From assembly GCA_021401465.1 (NCBI GenBank), contig JADDMT010000021.1:1-64000 (forward strand): DNA of 64,000 bases, given 5' to 3'. The translations under genes and the position numbers were made by a program. This document shows positions 30,854-41,064 of the stretch, piece after piece. How positions within the stretch are numbered: position 1 is the stretch's first letter; each line of letters begins with the position of its first letter. Source of the stretch: Teratosphaeria epicoccoides (taxonomy: Eukaryota; Ascomycota; Dothideomycetes; Mycosphaerellales; Teratosphaeriaceae). A model generated the notes under the pieces. That model saw only the letters and a program-made list of their open reading frames with translations. It did no database searches and was not told the origin of the DNA.

Positions 30854-32928
30854 CTACAAATCAACCTTCTGCCTCGTCTGCCTACCCACCCACTTCCTCA
30901 CACCAACCCACGCATCACCCTTGGTCTCCACCCCACCTAACTCAGACCCAACCTCAAAAATAGTAGTAACTCCATCCAAGCCTCCAACCGCGACATGCCT
31001 CCCCTGCGTCTTCTCCCAATTAAGCTTATTCAACGCCTTCAGCCCGAATACATCCTTTTCCTGCTGGCCCGGCCGGGCGGAAGCCACCGGGACTTCAGTC
31101 GAGGCATTAATGTCGTAAACATCCAGTGATCCGGAGCCGTCCACGCAGCCGAAGATGGAAGGTTTGGTTGGAGACCAGCGGACGTCGTAAACGGTGTCTT
31201 CTCTTTGAATCTCAAGCAGGGGTTTGACGTTTTCCGCTTGTCCGGAGATGGTGGTAGAAGTTGAGGAAGCGGGTTTCGCGCGCCAGACTTTGACGCTCCA
31301 GTCCATACCCGCGCTCACGAACAAGTCTCCTAGATCGATCTTGCCACGAGCCGGGTGGAAGTCGAGAGCTGTGACCGGTGCCATGTGGCCGAGGTAGGAG
31401 GTCCGATTGTCGACGCCCGCTTTAGCGCCTGCGCGGTCGTAGCGATGGACAGGTAGAATGGCGCCTTGTTCTGTGCCAGCCAAGAACATGGTTGGATCTG
31501 ATGCTGGAAAAGAAATGCAGATCGGTGCCACGTCGTCTGTCTTGTAGGCCGATGGGTTGGGTGAGTGCAGCTCGAGGAATTCCTGTGGGAGTGTAAGCAT
31601 GTCGGTCGACCAGGCGCAAACTACGCCGTCCGTTGAGACGGAGACGATCGAGCTGGCGTTTTGAGTGCCGACGACTGCCAAGCTGTACACTGGGTGAGCA
31701 TGACCCATGCGTCCGCCGGTAAGGGGCGTTTTTTGTACTGGCTCGCCTGTTCGTTGGTTACGCGCGCGGGTGTCCCAGAGGCAGAGCTGGCCGCTGTATG
31801 TACCTCCGAGAATTAGGTTAGGGTGGTACGGATGGAATAGGCAAGATAGCAGGTCGCTGGTAGCGTGCAGGCTGTATTCCGGTCGGCCTTTGAGATGTTG
31901 GTTCCAGACATTGAGCAAGCCAGGCGGCGTGTGCGGGCTCGCTTGACTCTTCGTGTATGCCGTACAAAGCAACTCGGGGAATTTGGGCGAGAAATCGATG
32001 CTGCTGACCATGCGCTTTTTGCCCATGACGTCCTGCAGATCGAATGAAGCCACCTCCTTGATCCGCCGCCCTTTCCGCCCAGTGAACTCAGCATCATCCA
32101 CATCGTCATCCAAGCTTCGCCCTTGCAGTGCGTAGTCGGCCAGAACATCATACTCCTCGTCCAGTGCCCTCTCGATGACCTTACTGCTCCGGTCGACAAA
32201 GTCCAGGAAGTCGCTCGAGCTGGTGACCGCGTTCAATTCCTCAGGCGCCAATGTGCGTCCCGGGAACCGCTCCGTCCCGGGCAACACTTGATCATGCAAT
32301 TGCAGTGCCTTGAGCTCCTCTTCGATCTCCTGCCGTAGTCGCTGCCTAATCTGTTCCTCTTCCAAGTCTCGTTCCCTCTGACTCAGCTTCCGTCGCCTTC
32401 GCGTTGGACTATGGGCCACTCCGTCTTCTCGCACCTCTTCGCTGCTATCGTCATCCCAGCTCTCGGTCTGCACGCCCTTGCTGTAGTTGATGACCTCAGG
32501 CTTCGTCTCCACAGGCACCTCATATACGGTCGTCGGCTCTGCCAAGCCTAGCGATTGCGTATCTGTCGCAGCGTCTGCATATTGCCTCCTCACTGGTTCG
32601 CTCTCGACACTTTGCGCCTGATCAATTCCACTCGTCCGTTTCGATGGACTCTTGGCGCCAGACGCTGCGTCTGGGACCAGGCTTGAAATCAGGTTGTCGA
32701 TATCGTCTCTCGACTGAACGTTATGGTTCCGAGGTGATGCTTGCACTGTCTGTGAAATCAGTCAGTGCTGGCTTCCGGACCTGGTTTTCCATTTGGTACC
32801 TCGCCGACTCCTGCGAGACTCTGCCGGTTGCTGCCAAGCTCTCGCGCTCTCGATTCCCTCTGTTGTCGCAGCTCCAGCAGCTTCTGCTTCTTGGCCGCAA
32901 TCTCCGCCTGTCTGCTGCTCGCCGACAT
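30854..32928 (-). CDS. Cytoplasmic dynein intermediate chain
   Basis: Subunit that links the dynein motor to dynactin and cargo. In filamentous fungi it is needed for nuclear migration and retrograde endosome transport. Two exons, 32928-32800 and 32749-30854, give 674 residues; the intron is 50 nt. Exon 1 encodes the conserved charged N-terminal helix (MSASSRQAEIAAKKQKLLEL), the dynactin p150-binding coiled coil. The middle has light-chain-binding linker signatures (VYEVPVETKPEVINYSKGVQ) and an acid-rich ERDLEEEQIRQRLRQEIEEE helix. The C-terminal half from about residue 270 is a WD40 propeller: LLNVWNQH, LCLWDTRARN, VVCAWSTDM, VKVWRAKPA. Length matches the family. Confidence 0.95.
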
Positions 32929-33191
32929 GTTGGTTGCACTATCTGTTTGCAGTACGTGATATGTCTGAGGACGGAACACGCGCATTGAAGTCGCGACTTT
33001 GACCGTGCTGCTTTGTGATTGGTTGGTGAGCTGTGCTTCTCTTCCGATCTACCTCCCCAAAAACATCCAGCTACCGACATAACATCCATTGACCTTCCCG
33101 CCGCGCCCATACACCCTCGTCGCCCATCAATCGAGGCCCAGAAAGTGTGCCTGGAGGCTTTCGACGTTTCAATTCCCTCCTGCGGCCTGCC

Positions 33192-33700
33192 ATGGCCTCT
33201 CAGTCCGTCAACGTACGTTTGCGATTCCAAACTCCCATGCCCCGAGACCCAGTTACGAATTACTGCATGCACCACATACGGGCAGGGTTCATTCGAGAAA
33301 CGCCGGAAAATGCCGACTGACTGTTGTAAAGGTGCTCCGATGGGGTGCGCTCGTCTTTGGTGTCTTCTACGGCTTCTCACACCAAACCGCAATCAGCAGC
33401 AGAGACAAGGCCGCGCATGCACAGCACGAATATGAGAAGAAAGAGAACCTCATAAAACAGGCCAAGTCAGCGTGGGCCAAGAAGAATGCGCCTGCCAGCA
33501 GCAGTGGAGGTGAGTTGAATCTACACGTCTATCATGGCAGGGATGCAGACCATGGAAATACCGCAAACATGGAGGAGAGAGCACAGCCGTGAAGCATGGT
33601 CGTGACAGCTGACATGACCATCACAGTCGTTCCCGACCCAGAAGACCCGAAATTTGACCTAGAAGCATACTTGAAGCAAGTAGCGGAAAAGAACTCGTGA
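33192..33700 (+). CDS. ATP21: F1Fo-ATP synthase subunit e
   Basis: Small inner-membrane subunit of mitochondrial ATP synthase involved in dimerisation and cristae shape. Three exons, 33192-33212, 33332-33509 and 33627-33700, give 90 residues, the normal size. The first exon encodes only MASQSVN. The second starts VLRWGALVFGVFYGFSHQ, the conserved single membrane segment with a GxxxG-like face (GALVFG), followed by a coiled-coil-forming charged stretch. The third encodes VPDPEDPKFDLEAYLKQ. Confidence in the splice joints is high because all three conserved blocks join in frame. Confidence 0.93.
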
Positions 33701-34822
33701 TAATCGTTTGCCGGCCAAGAGGGTATGGGGACGGGGCGATGCCAGTGGACGGAGGGCTTTCGCAATAGAGCGGTGTAGGAAAGACAATCTAAGGCACCAA
33801 GAAACTCCACGCATGCCGAAAACGACGAGGACCATAGAGGTACAGGAGTTACGCTGGGCAAGAAGAGACGATACCCTGCGCATCTTCTGACCGTCACCCC
33901 TGTACATACACTGTATACTATTCGTGCGAGCACTAGGAAGCACATGGAGAGATCGAGGCCATTTGTCGAGGGCGCTGGTATTTCTGTGGCATTGGCGCCC
34001 AGGGCTGTCGCAAGCACTAACGGAGCAGACGAGACGGGTGAAATACGACTTACAAAGTAGATGCAAGAAGGCAAGACACAGGCGATTCCGCGTACGTAGC
34101 GGCATCTGGAAACAGCGAAACCTCAACTTGTGCTGATTGGCGGAGCTGCGAGGTACTGACATCGCATTCAGAGGGCAGCACAGATGAGGAAGCGCGACGC
34201 CAATACACCTGTGTGATCAAGGAAAGCAGCGCTGACCTCCGTGCCTGCCCCTCAAGACTCTCGGAACATTCAACATGGTTGGCAGAATAAGATGAGGCGC
34301 AGCCAAAGCAAGATCCATGAAGTCTTGGCTTATATACTGTGGAAGCGAGCGGTATAGACGGTGACGCCGAGAGTCGCGCAAGCATCCTTATCTCTTCTGC
34401 CCGCGCCTGTGGTCGGTCATGCATGGTCTGACGGCGTTGGCTAGGAGGTTAGCATCGTAGTGCAGATATCTGCGTCCTGCCGGCGTTGGTCTCGGTGGAT
34501 GAAATGGTCAAGCATCAGTCAACCATTTTACGGGTCGGGGCAGTACTTGATGTTCGAATCAAGGGCCAATGAACAGCGTCATTAGTCATGTTCCGCGAGC
34601 GAACAATGAATCAGGCCGTGTGAACAAGCAATAGTGTCATCCTTTCGTGAAGCAGTCGGCCGCGCCGACCAGTCAACCAACCGGTTCGCAGATGCAGACG
34701 CTGGTCGGTCTTGGAACGAGTCACGTCGAGGACCATTGCAATTGGCGCGCCCGCTCAGACGGTTTGTAGTGACGTTTTCGTCCGGAATTCGAACGTCTTG
34801 TCCGTCGACTAACTGATCAAAA
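33701..34822. other. Convergent intergenic region
   Basis: About 1.1 kb between the 3' ends of the ATP synthase subunit e gene and the methylcitrate synthase gene. Open frames of up to about 180 codons exist on the minus strand but lack any recognisable domain. A palindrome CTTGATGTTCGAATCAAG lies near 34546-34563; it does not fold as a tRNA. Confidence 0.5.
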
Positions 34823-36283
34823 TTATGCCGCCTCAGCTTGCTTCAATAAACCCGCCAGATTCATACTCTTTGGTCTCTCAATCGGCAACCCCAGTGCACG
34901 ATCCCAAATCAGCTGAGCCAGCGGTCCCAGACCTCTTGACACACCGAAGGTAGCAGTATAGTACAATGTCTCCTGGAATCCATAGTGGTGGAACAACACT
35001 CCTGACGAACTGTCGACGTTCGGGAACGGGTTCTTGGTCTTACCGTGCTCTAATAACACACCTGGAGCTACCTCGCTGTTCTTCTTCACCAGCTGGAACA
35101 CTGGATCTGCTGCGATATCTGGCCTTGCGGACGCAAAGTCCATCAGTGCTTCGAAACGGGGGTCTGGCTTGCGAAGCACTGCGTGGCCGTAACCAGGAAT
35201 GACGCGGCCGGATTTCAGGGTAGACCACAGGTAGTTTTTGACATCTTGCTCGCTGAAATTGGTGCCAACGTGCTCTTGCATCTGCAGGATCCAGCGAAGG
35301 ACTTCTTGGGCGGCCAGACCGTGTAGTGGACCAGCGAGACCTTGGAGACCAGCAGAGTACGAGAGGAAGGGATCAGAGAGGGCGGAGCCGACAAGGTGAG
35401 TTGCGTGTGCTGAGACGTTCCCGCCCTCGTGATCACCGTGGAGGGCTAGGTACAGACGGAGCAGGTCCTGGAAGCCCTCATTCTCCTTGCCGCCTTTGCC
35501 GAGCATGGCTGCGAAGTTGTAGGACCAGTCCTGGCTCTCGTCGACTTGCGCCGGCAGCGCTCCACCGCCACGGTAGGCGTTCTGGTAGATCTTCGCGGCG
35601 ATGGTTGGGAGCTTGGCAAGGAGCGAGATGGAGTCATCGAAGGTGGGTTCCCAGTATTCAGCCTTGTTTAGACCGCGCTCGTAAGCTTTCGCGAAGACGG
35701 ACTCGTAGTTCAAAGCTGAGACGGCGCAGGCGAATTGCGTCATCGGGTGCAGGTCTTTTGGGAAGTCGTCCAGCATCTTTTCTACAAATTTGGGGATGCC
35801 GGCTTTCTGGGCCAGCTCTTTGGAGAAGGTGCGGACTTGGTTGGTGGAGGGGACTTTGCCAGTGAGCAGGAGCCAAAACATGGCTTCTGGAAGCATCTCT
35901 GTGCCTGAGGTGCCTTTGGGAAGCTCTTGCTGACAGTCTTTGATCGTTCGGCCGTGGAAGCGGATGCCTTCGTTGGCATCGAGGACGGAGCCTTCCCAGA
36001 CCATTGCTTTGAGGCCTCTCATGCCGCCGAGAGTGTTCTCGATCTTGACCTCGCCGATGGTCTTGCTCGCATGTGCCTTGACTTTCTTCAGCAGTTCTCG
36101 TTTTTCGGGTATGACTTCTTTGAGGGTCGTCTTGAGGTCGGGCTCCGCTGTTGCGTATGAGCGGGAAGCATTGCAGACGGCAGGCGAGAGCTACATCAAT
36201 TAGTTTGGAGCAGTGTATACGTGGAATGGTTCTACCTGGGAAGCCCTCAGCGCCCTCGTCGCCGCTCTGGCCGACAATGCCAT
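34823..36283 (-). CDS. mcsA: 2-methylcitrate synthase, mitochondrial
   Basis: Condenses propionyl-CoA with oxaloacetate to 2-methylcitrate, the entry step of the methylcitrate cycle, and also has citrate synthase activity. Two exons, 36283-36236 and 36190-34823, give 471 residues. The presequence (MALSARAATRALRASQ...RSYAT) is followed by AEPDLKTTLKEVIPEKREL, a start typical of fungal McsA rather than of the housekeeping citrate synthase. Citrate synthase motifs: LHGDHEGGNVSAHATHLVGS with a catalytic histidine, GPLHGLAAQEV with another, PGYGHAVLRKPDPR, and the C-terminal LGLPIERPKS. WEPTFDDSISLLAKLPTIAA also resembles McsA. An ATG four codons upstream (36295) is an alternative start. Its neighbour, transcribed divergently, encodes the last enzyme of the same cycle. 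Confidence 0.9.
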
Positions 36284-36700
36284 GGCGAAGTACATCTGGT
36301 TGCTGTGAGCCCCACTCTCCCGTCTCCTGCTACGTGGGGTTGAGACTGCAGCGGAAGGAGCAGGTCAAGTAGGCACAGAGGAGTATGTCAATCTTCTCAA
36401 CTGCGACCACTGTGAGGCTCAAAGCTGATCCGCTGTCGCCAGCCGTGGACCTCGGCACTCGAGTGAGCAGAATCGGGGCCGAAGTCGCTGAGCGGGTGCG
36501 CCGTCATCGGTCGACTCGGCAACGTGCAGGTGGCTGTAGCACGAGTCTCGGCGAGGAGGATGGAGATGTGGAGATGGATGTTGTGCATGGGATCAGGAAG
36601 GTGGCAGGGGAGTGCGGATGTATGCGCTTATTATTATGTCTCTTCCCAAAGATGATCGAGTAGATTCAACATAGTCCCGTCGCAGCTGCCTCGCTTCAAG
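36284..36700. promoter_or_regulatory. Bidirectional promoter between methylcitrate synthase and methylisocitrate lyase
   Basis: About 417 bases separate the two start codons. Two GTGGGG motifs that fit the fungal CreA consensus SYGGRG are present, at 36310-36315 (minus strand, read as CCCCAC on plus) and at 36334-36339 (plus strand). Repression by glucose would fit the pathway, but six-base motifs occur by chance and this is only a suggestion. A plus-strand open frame at 36385-36663 has no recognisable content. Confidence 0.5.
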
Positions 36701-38479
36701 ATGTTCAGAGCAGGCGCCGGAGCGCTGCGGCGTTCGAGACGATGCCTCCAGGAACCTCCATGGGCAGGCAGCACAGTAGCCCGTCGAGCCATGTATGCCT
36801 CGAGTCTGCGCCCCGTCCGGCCACCGCTTCCGTCGTCACATGCAACCGACTCATTCCACCTCCTTCCCGACGCGGAGAAGGCAGCGGCAGAAGACGCCGT
36901 CTTCCACGAGCAAGTGGAGCAGGTGCAGGCGTGGTGGGCGACGCCGAGGTACGCCGGCATCAAGCGACCGTATTCCGCGCAAGATGTGGTCAGCAAGCGA
37001 GGCACGCTGCAGCAGGTCTACCCGTCGTCGCTCATGGCCAGGAAGCTGTTCAAGCTGCTGGAGGAAAGAGCGAGCGAGGGTAAGCCCGTGCACACGATGG
37101 GTGCAATCGACCCCGTCCAGATGACGCAGCAAGCGCCGCATCAGGAAGTCGTCTACGTGTCGGGATGGGCGTGTTCGAGTGTGCTCACAAGCACCAACGA
37201 GGTCAGCCCGGACTTCGGAGACTATCCGTACAACACCGTGCCGAACCAGGTGCACAGGCTGTTCAAGGCTCAGCAGCTCCATGACAGGAAGCACTACGAC
37301 GCAAGGCGGAAGTTGAGTGCGGAGCGGAGAGCGGAGGAGCCGTATGTCGACTATCTCCGTCCCATTGTGGCGGACGGCGACACCGGCCACGGCGGGCTCT
37401 CAGCCGTCTTGAAGCTGGCCAAGCTGTTTGCGGAAAGTGGAGCTGCAGCGGTGCACTTCGAAGACCAACTCCACGGTGGCAAGAAGTGCGGCCATTTGGC
37501 GGGGAAAGTGCTTGTACCTGTCGGCGAGCACATCAACAGACTCGTGGCCACACGCTACCAATGGGATCTGATGGGCTGCGAGAACCTGGTCATTGCTCGC
37601 ACAGACAGCGAAAGTGGCAAGCTCTTGTCCTCGGCCATCGATGCCCGAGATCACGAGTACATCCTGGGTGTGACAGATATCGCCGCGGAACCTCTGGCCG
37701 ACACACTGCAAGTCATGGAACAGGAGGGCGCCGCATCCAGCGAAATCGACGCGTTCGAGGCGCAATGGGTCAAGAAGCACAAACTCGTCAGTTTTGACGA
37801 AGCAGCCGAAGAGCATATCAAAGCTGCCGGCAAAGACCCGCAAACGTACCTTTCACAGGTGCAGAAACACCGCAGCACACCACTGCACCGCCGCAGGAAA
37901 CTGGCCGCAGAAGTCGCTGGTACCCCGGTCGCCTTCGACTGGGACATTCCGCGGACCAGAGAAGGCTTCTACCACTACCGCGCCGGACTGCCAGCCGCCA
38001 CAAAGCGCGCAATCGAATTCGCCCCGTACGCCGACCTCCTTTGGCTCGAGACGGCCGACCCCTCGGTCAAGAAAGCCGCCGGCTTCGCCTCCGAGATCCA
38101 CGCCTCTGTCCCCAACAAGAAACTCGTGTACAACCTCTCCCCTTCGTTCAACTGGTCTGCCCACGGGTTTTCCGATGCAGATCTGCGAAACTTCATCTGG
38201 GATCTGGCCAAACATGGCTTTGTGCTGCAGCTCATTAGTCTGGCGGGCCTGCATAGCACTGCTACTATTACGAGCGAGTTGGCGAGGACGTATAAGATGG
38301 AGGGCATGAAGGCGTATGTGGATCTCGTGCAGCGGAGGGAGAAGGAGTTGGGCGTGGATGTGTTGACGCATCAGAAGTGGAGTGGGGCGAGCTATTTGGA
38401 TGGGATCATTGGGGCGATTCAGGCCGGAAGCTCAGGGTCGAAAAGTATGGGCGAAGGCAATACTGAGGGTAGCTTCTGA
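36701..38479 (+). CDS. mclA: 2-methylisocitrate lyase, mitochondrial
   Basis: Splits 2-methylisocitrate into pyruvate and succinate, the last step of the methylcitrate cycle in the mitochondrial matrix. Intronless, 592 residues. The N-terminus is Arg-rich and presequence-like (MFRAGAGALRRSRRCLQ). The isocitrate lyase superfamily signature KKCGHLAGKVLVP holds the catalytic cysteine; IVADGDTGHGG and VHFEDQLHGGKKCGH mark the active site, and SPSFNW is conserved. The mitochondrial leader and the C-terminus KSMGEGNTEGSF point to the methylisocitrate lyase (Icl2) branch rather than glyoxylate-cycle isocitrate lyase. Pairing with methylcitrate synthase on the divergent strand supports this call. Confidence 0.93.
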   Translation: MFRAGAGALRRSRRCLQEPPWAGSTVARRAMYASSLRPVRPPLPSSHATDSFHLLPDAEKAAAEDAVFHEQVEQVQAWWATPRYAGIKRPYSAQDVVSKRGTLQQVYPSSLMARKLFKLLEERASEGKPVHTMGAIDPVQMTQQAPHQEVVYVSGWACSSVLTSTNEVSPDFGDYPYNTVPNQVHRLFKAQQLHDRKHYDARRKLSAERRAEEPYVDYLRPIVADGDTGHGGLSAVLKLAKLFAESGAAAVHFEDQLHGGKKCGHLAGKVLVPVGEHINRLVATRYQWDLMGCENLVIARTDSESGKLLSSAIDARDHEYILGVTDIAAEPLADTLQVMEQEGAASSEIDAFEAQWVKKHKLVSFDEAAEEHIKAAGKDPQTYLSQVQKHRSTPLHRRRKLAAEVAGTPVAFDWDIPRTREGFYHYRAGLPAATKRAIEFAPYADLLWLETADPSVKKAAGFASEIHASVPNKKLVYNLSPSFNWSAHGFSDADLRNFIWDLAKHGFVLQLISLAGLHSTATITSELARTYKMEGMKAYVDLVQRREKELGVDVLTHQKWSGASYLDGIIGAIQAGSSGSKSMGEGNTEGSF

Positions 38480-38769
38480 TGTAATTGATGCAATCAGGAG
38501 TGTTGACGTCGTAGAGGGTCCTCGAGCGCATTGTACGCAGTCCTGTCCGAACAGTGATGGACTGCGTTGTGCAGTTGGATAGCAGCTTCATCGATCACGA
38601 CCTCTATAGGCCATTCCGCGTTCCCCAGCGCGTCTGCACATTTATTGCTTGTGGGTGGGAAGGCAGTATCAACTGACACGATCCTGGAACGGCTGAGTAT
38701 AGAGTCTCTTCTCGGACCAACTGCCGAAAATGGCGCCGCACTGAGGGAATCACGACGTCGCGCCTGCTT

Positions 38770-39160
38770 ATGCTTCCTGTCCGCGCGAGCGTTCAGACCG
38801 TCGATGACGAGGGCTTAGCGACTGCGACTCTCATCTCCACTCGCATGCTCGGAGGCGTCATCGGCCTCGCGATCTGCTCTCCCATCTCCGACATCGTCTT
38901 TGCCGACTCTGTCTGGCCAACGGCAATCGAGTCGACTGGATCCTTGGCACCGCTCAAGGACCTCTCAGATGCTGACACTTCATCAGCGAGCTGGAATCGC
39001 TGAATGTGGCTGCTACGGCCTCGAATGAAATGGCGCGGACCTATTTCCATTCACTCAGGGCAATCTCCTATACATTGACCGACCTAGTGCCGTCGGTCAT
39101 CCTGGATGAAATCGAACTGGACACGAAGGACCGTGGCAACCAGCGCCCCGAGCCCCAACG
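38770..39160 (+). pseudogene. C-terminal remnant of an MFS transporter
   Basis: A coding-like block reads VDDEGLATATLISTRMLGGV then IGLAICSPISDIVFADSV, which resembles the last transmembrane segments of fungal drug/toxin-type MFS exporters. The frame stops at 39003. In a neighbouring frame the sequence continues as an MFS-like tail (SNEMARTYFHSLRAISYTLT then DEIELDTKDRG), so a frameshift lies near 38985. The other ten or so membrane segments are absent; 38480-38770 upstream shows nothing clear. This is a fragment of roughly 100 residues of an expected 500-600. Confidence 0.55.
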
Positions 39161-39291
39161 CTCAGAACCCAGAAAATCGAGCTTGAAATGTCCGGCGGCG
39201 ATGGTAAAGGCCCTCAAACCCCTCCAGGAAAAGGGCTTTGTGACGATCCCTCCACGACCGACCAACGATTCACGCACTGGAACAATCAACC

Positions 39292-40142
39292 TCAAGTGTG
39301 AATGCTCGCCTGCAACCCGGGAAGAATCTCCAACTCCTCCCTCCCATACTCCCACCTCGTCCCCTCGATCCTCGGCGCCCCGCTCCTCCTCTGCTGCTGC
39401 ATCTGCCTCACCTTACACCACTCCTCCATCGTCACCCGCTGCCCAAGCCTCGTGAACTCATTCGACTGCAGCTCCAATCGCTTAAGCAGCGGACTGTCCC
39501 CCACCGGATCCAGCACAACATGGTTGTTTGGCCGCGCGAAATACAAGACCCCCAGCCGATCCAGATGACCCTGGTCGTCCGGCGGCGCGTGCACGCGGTG
39601 GATGCTGCTCTTCAGATAGCCGCCGATCATCGCAGAGAGGGCATCGCAGATGTTGACCGTGATGGTTTCGTCCTGGGGCTTCACCCACTTCCATGGGCCC
39701 TGGCCGTTCAAGAGCTGGAGCGCGCAGACGGGCTGCCGGAACAGCAGCGTGATCGACCCCAGATCCGCATGCCCAGCGGAGTACAGGTCGCCGACGGCAC
39801 GGTTCTCGTCGACAGAGCGGGCTTTGTAGTGCATGTAGCGGCAAGTCATAGAACTCCCTGCCGAGAGCGAATTGCTGGTCGACCTCCTCCTGGCTGATAC
39901 CGAAACTAGACAGACAACGAGTCAGTGTCGATCACGCACGGGCGCTGCGGAGTTGGCTGCTGTACTTCTTCACGTAGAAGAACCCGACATGCTGCGCAGC
40001 ATACTGGAGCAGCCCCGCCAGCGTCTGCTTGCCCCCCCGGCTCATCAAAGAGAGCCAGATTCAGCGTCACCAGCTCCGCCCAGTCAAGATCCTCTTTGGT
40101 CTCTGGGACTCGCTTGTGCGGCGATAGGGTTTTGCCAGGCAT
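39292..40142 (-). pseudogene. Decayed 2-oxoglutarate/Fe(II)-dependent dioxygenase
   Basis: Isopenicillin-N-synthase-like oxygenase relic. Block 1 from ATG 40142 reads KRVPETKEDLDWAELVTLNL. A frameshift follows at a run of seven C on the plus strand (40032-40038), after which LAGLLQYAAQHVGFFYVKN is in another frame. A good intron (39965-39906) joins to FGISQEEVDQQFALGREFYD. Then about 100-150 residues usual in the family are missing, and the sequence resumes out of frame at YMHYKARSVDENR. The iron-binding HxD (AGHADLGSIT), the distal histidine (SSIHRVHAPP) and the 2OG-binding region (RLGVLYFARP) are still present. Inferred: internal deletion plus at least one indel, so non-functional. Confidence 0.65.
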
Positions 40143-40798
40143 GTTGCTCGAGACTCTCGAGAAATGAAGTTGAGGGATGCGTGCGTTGGTGGGAGGTAAC
40201 GTGATTGCTCTGGGCCGACATAAGAATCGATTTGTCGTTAGCCGTTGGCTAACGAGCTCGCCTGTAGCTCGACTGCATCCATGTTGTTCGCAAGGAGCGA
40301 GCCACTCCGCTTTAGCAGTGTTGTCAAAGCTAGCTAGTATTACACTATACCTTCTCGCCCGAAATGGCAATTCAGTGGCCGCGCAAAGTAGACGCACGTA
40401 GTATTGCTAGTAGCCGAGGACGGCGCATGTGCAGGGGTCATGATTCTGTCCATGGTTTTCAAGCTCGCACATTTAGACAAGAAGGTCTATGTCGAGTGGT
40501 GAAAAGGTTAGTCTCTTGAACCCAAGAAACCCGACAAGGTAAGCTAGGCATGGCCAGCGCGTGTGCTGAAAGTGATGGATGATGCAAGCATTTGGGACGC
40601 GGACGAAGAGCTGATCTTTGTCCAACGCGTCGACCAGGGGGTAGTCGTGACGGACATGGCATGCCGAAAGTGTCGGATCATCAACGAGTGGATGACTTCC
40701 AAGAAAAGCTGCCAAATGCGGTGCGAATGACCGCCTTGGCCGAAGCGCTCTCCTGGATTGCATGTCCTAGTCTATCCTTACTGCATGTAAGTGGTATC

Positions 40799-40830
<32 letters not shown>

Positions 40831-41064
40831 ATCCATCAGCATCGCTCACAAAAGCCGAATGCTGCCCTCTCTACATCCTCCCCAATACCAAACATTTCAT
40901 TCCCACCCCGGCCACTCAACAATCCTCCTCTTCCCCCTCATCCTCTTCACAACCCTCTTACCGGGACCCAGATTACTCTTGACCCCACCTTTGCGCTCGG
41001 GACAATCCGACCAGACCGTCACCAACTGTCCATCCCACTTCTCCCACAAGACCTGAAGATAGAC
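40143..41064. other. Intergenic region with tetranucleotide repeat
   Basis: About 920 bases with no recognisable gene. It holds the CAAT repeat at 40799-40829 and should contain the 3' end region of RNA1. Confidence 0.55.
40799..40829. repeat. (CAAT)7 microsatellite
   Basis: Seven perfect CAAT units in non-coding sequence, directly read. Confidence 0.95.

Noticed and set aside
33532..34162. Overlapping minus-strand frames of about 170-180 codons after the ATP synthase subunit e gene
   Set aside because: Two different frames overlap over the same bases, overlap the 3' exon of that gene, and show no domain.
34546..34563. tRNA T-arm-like GTTCGAATC
   Set aside because: The flanks do not form a 5-bp T stem with a 7-base loop, and no acceptor or anticodon arm is present.
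36385..36663. 92-codon plus-strand frame in the mcsA/mclA promoter
   Set aside because: Unrecognised, without splice or start context, and located where the bidirectional promoter is expected.
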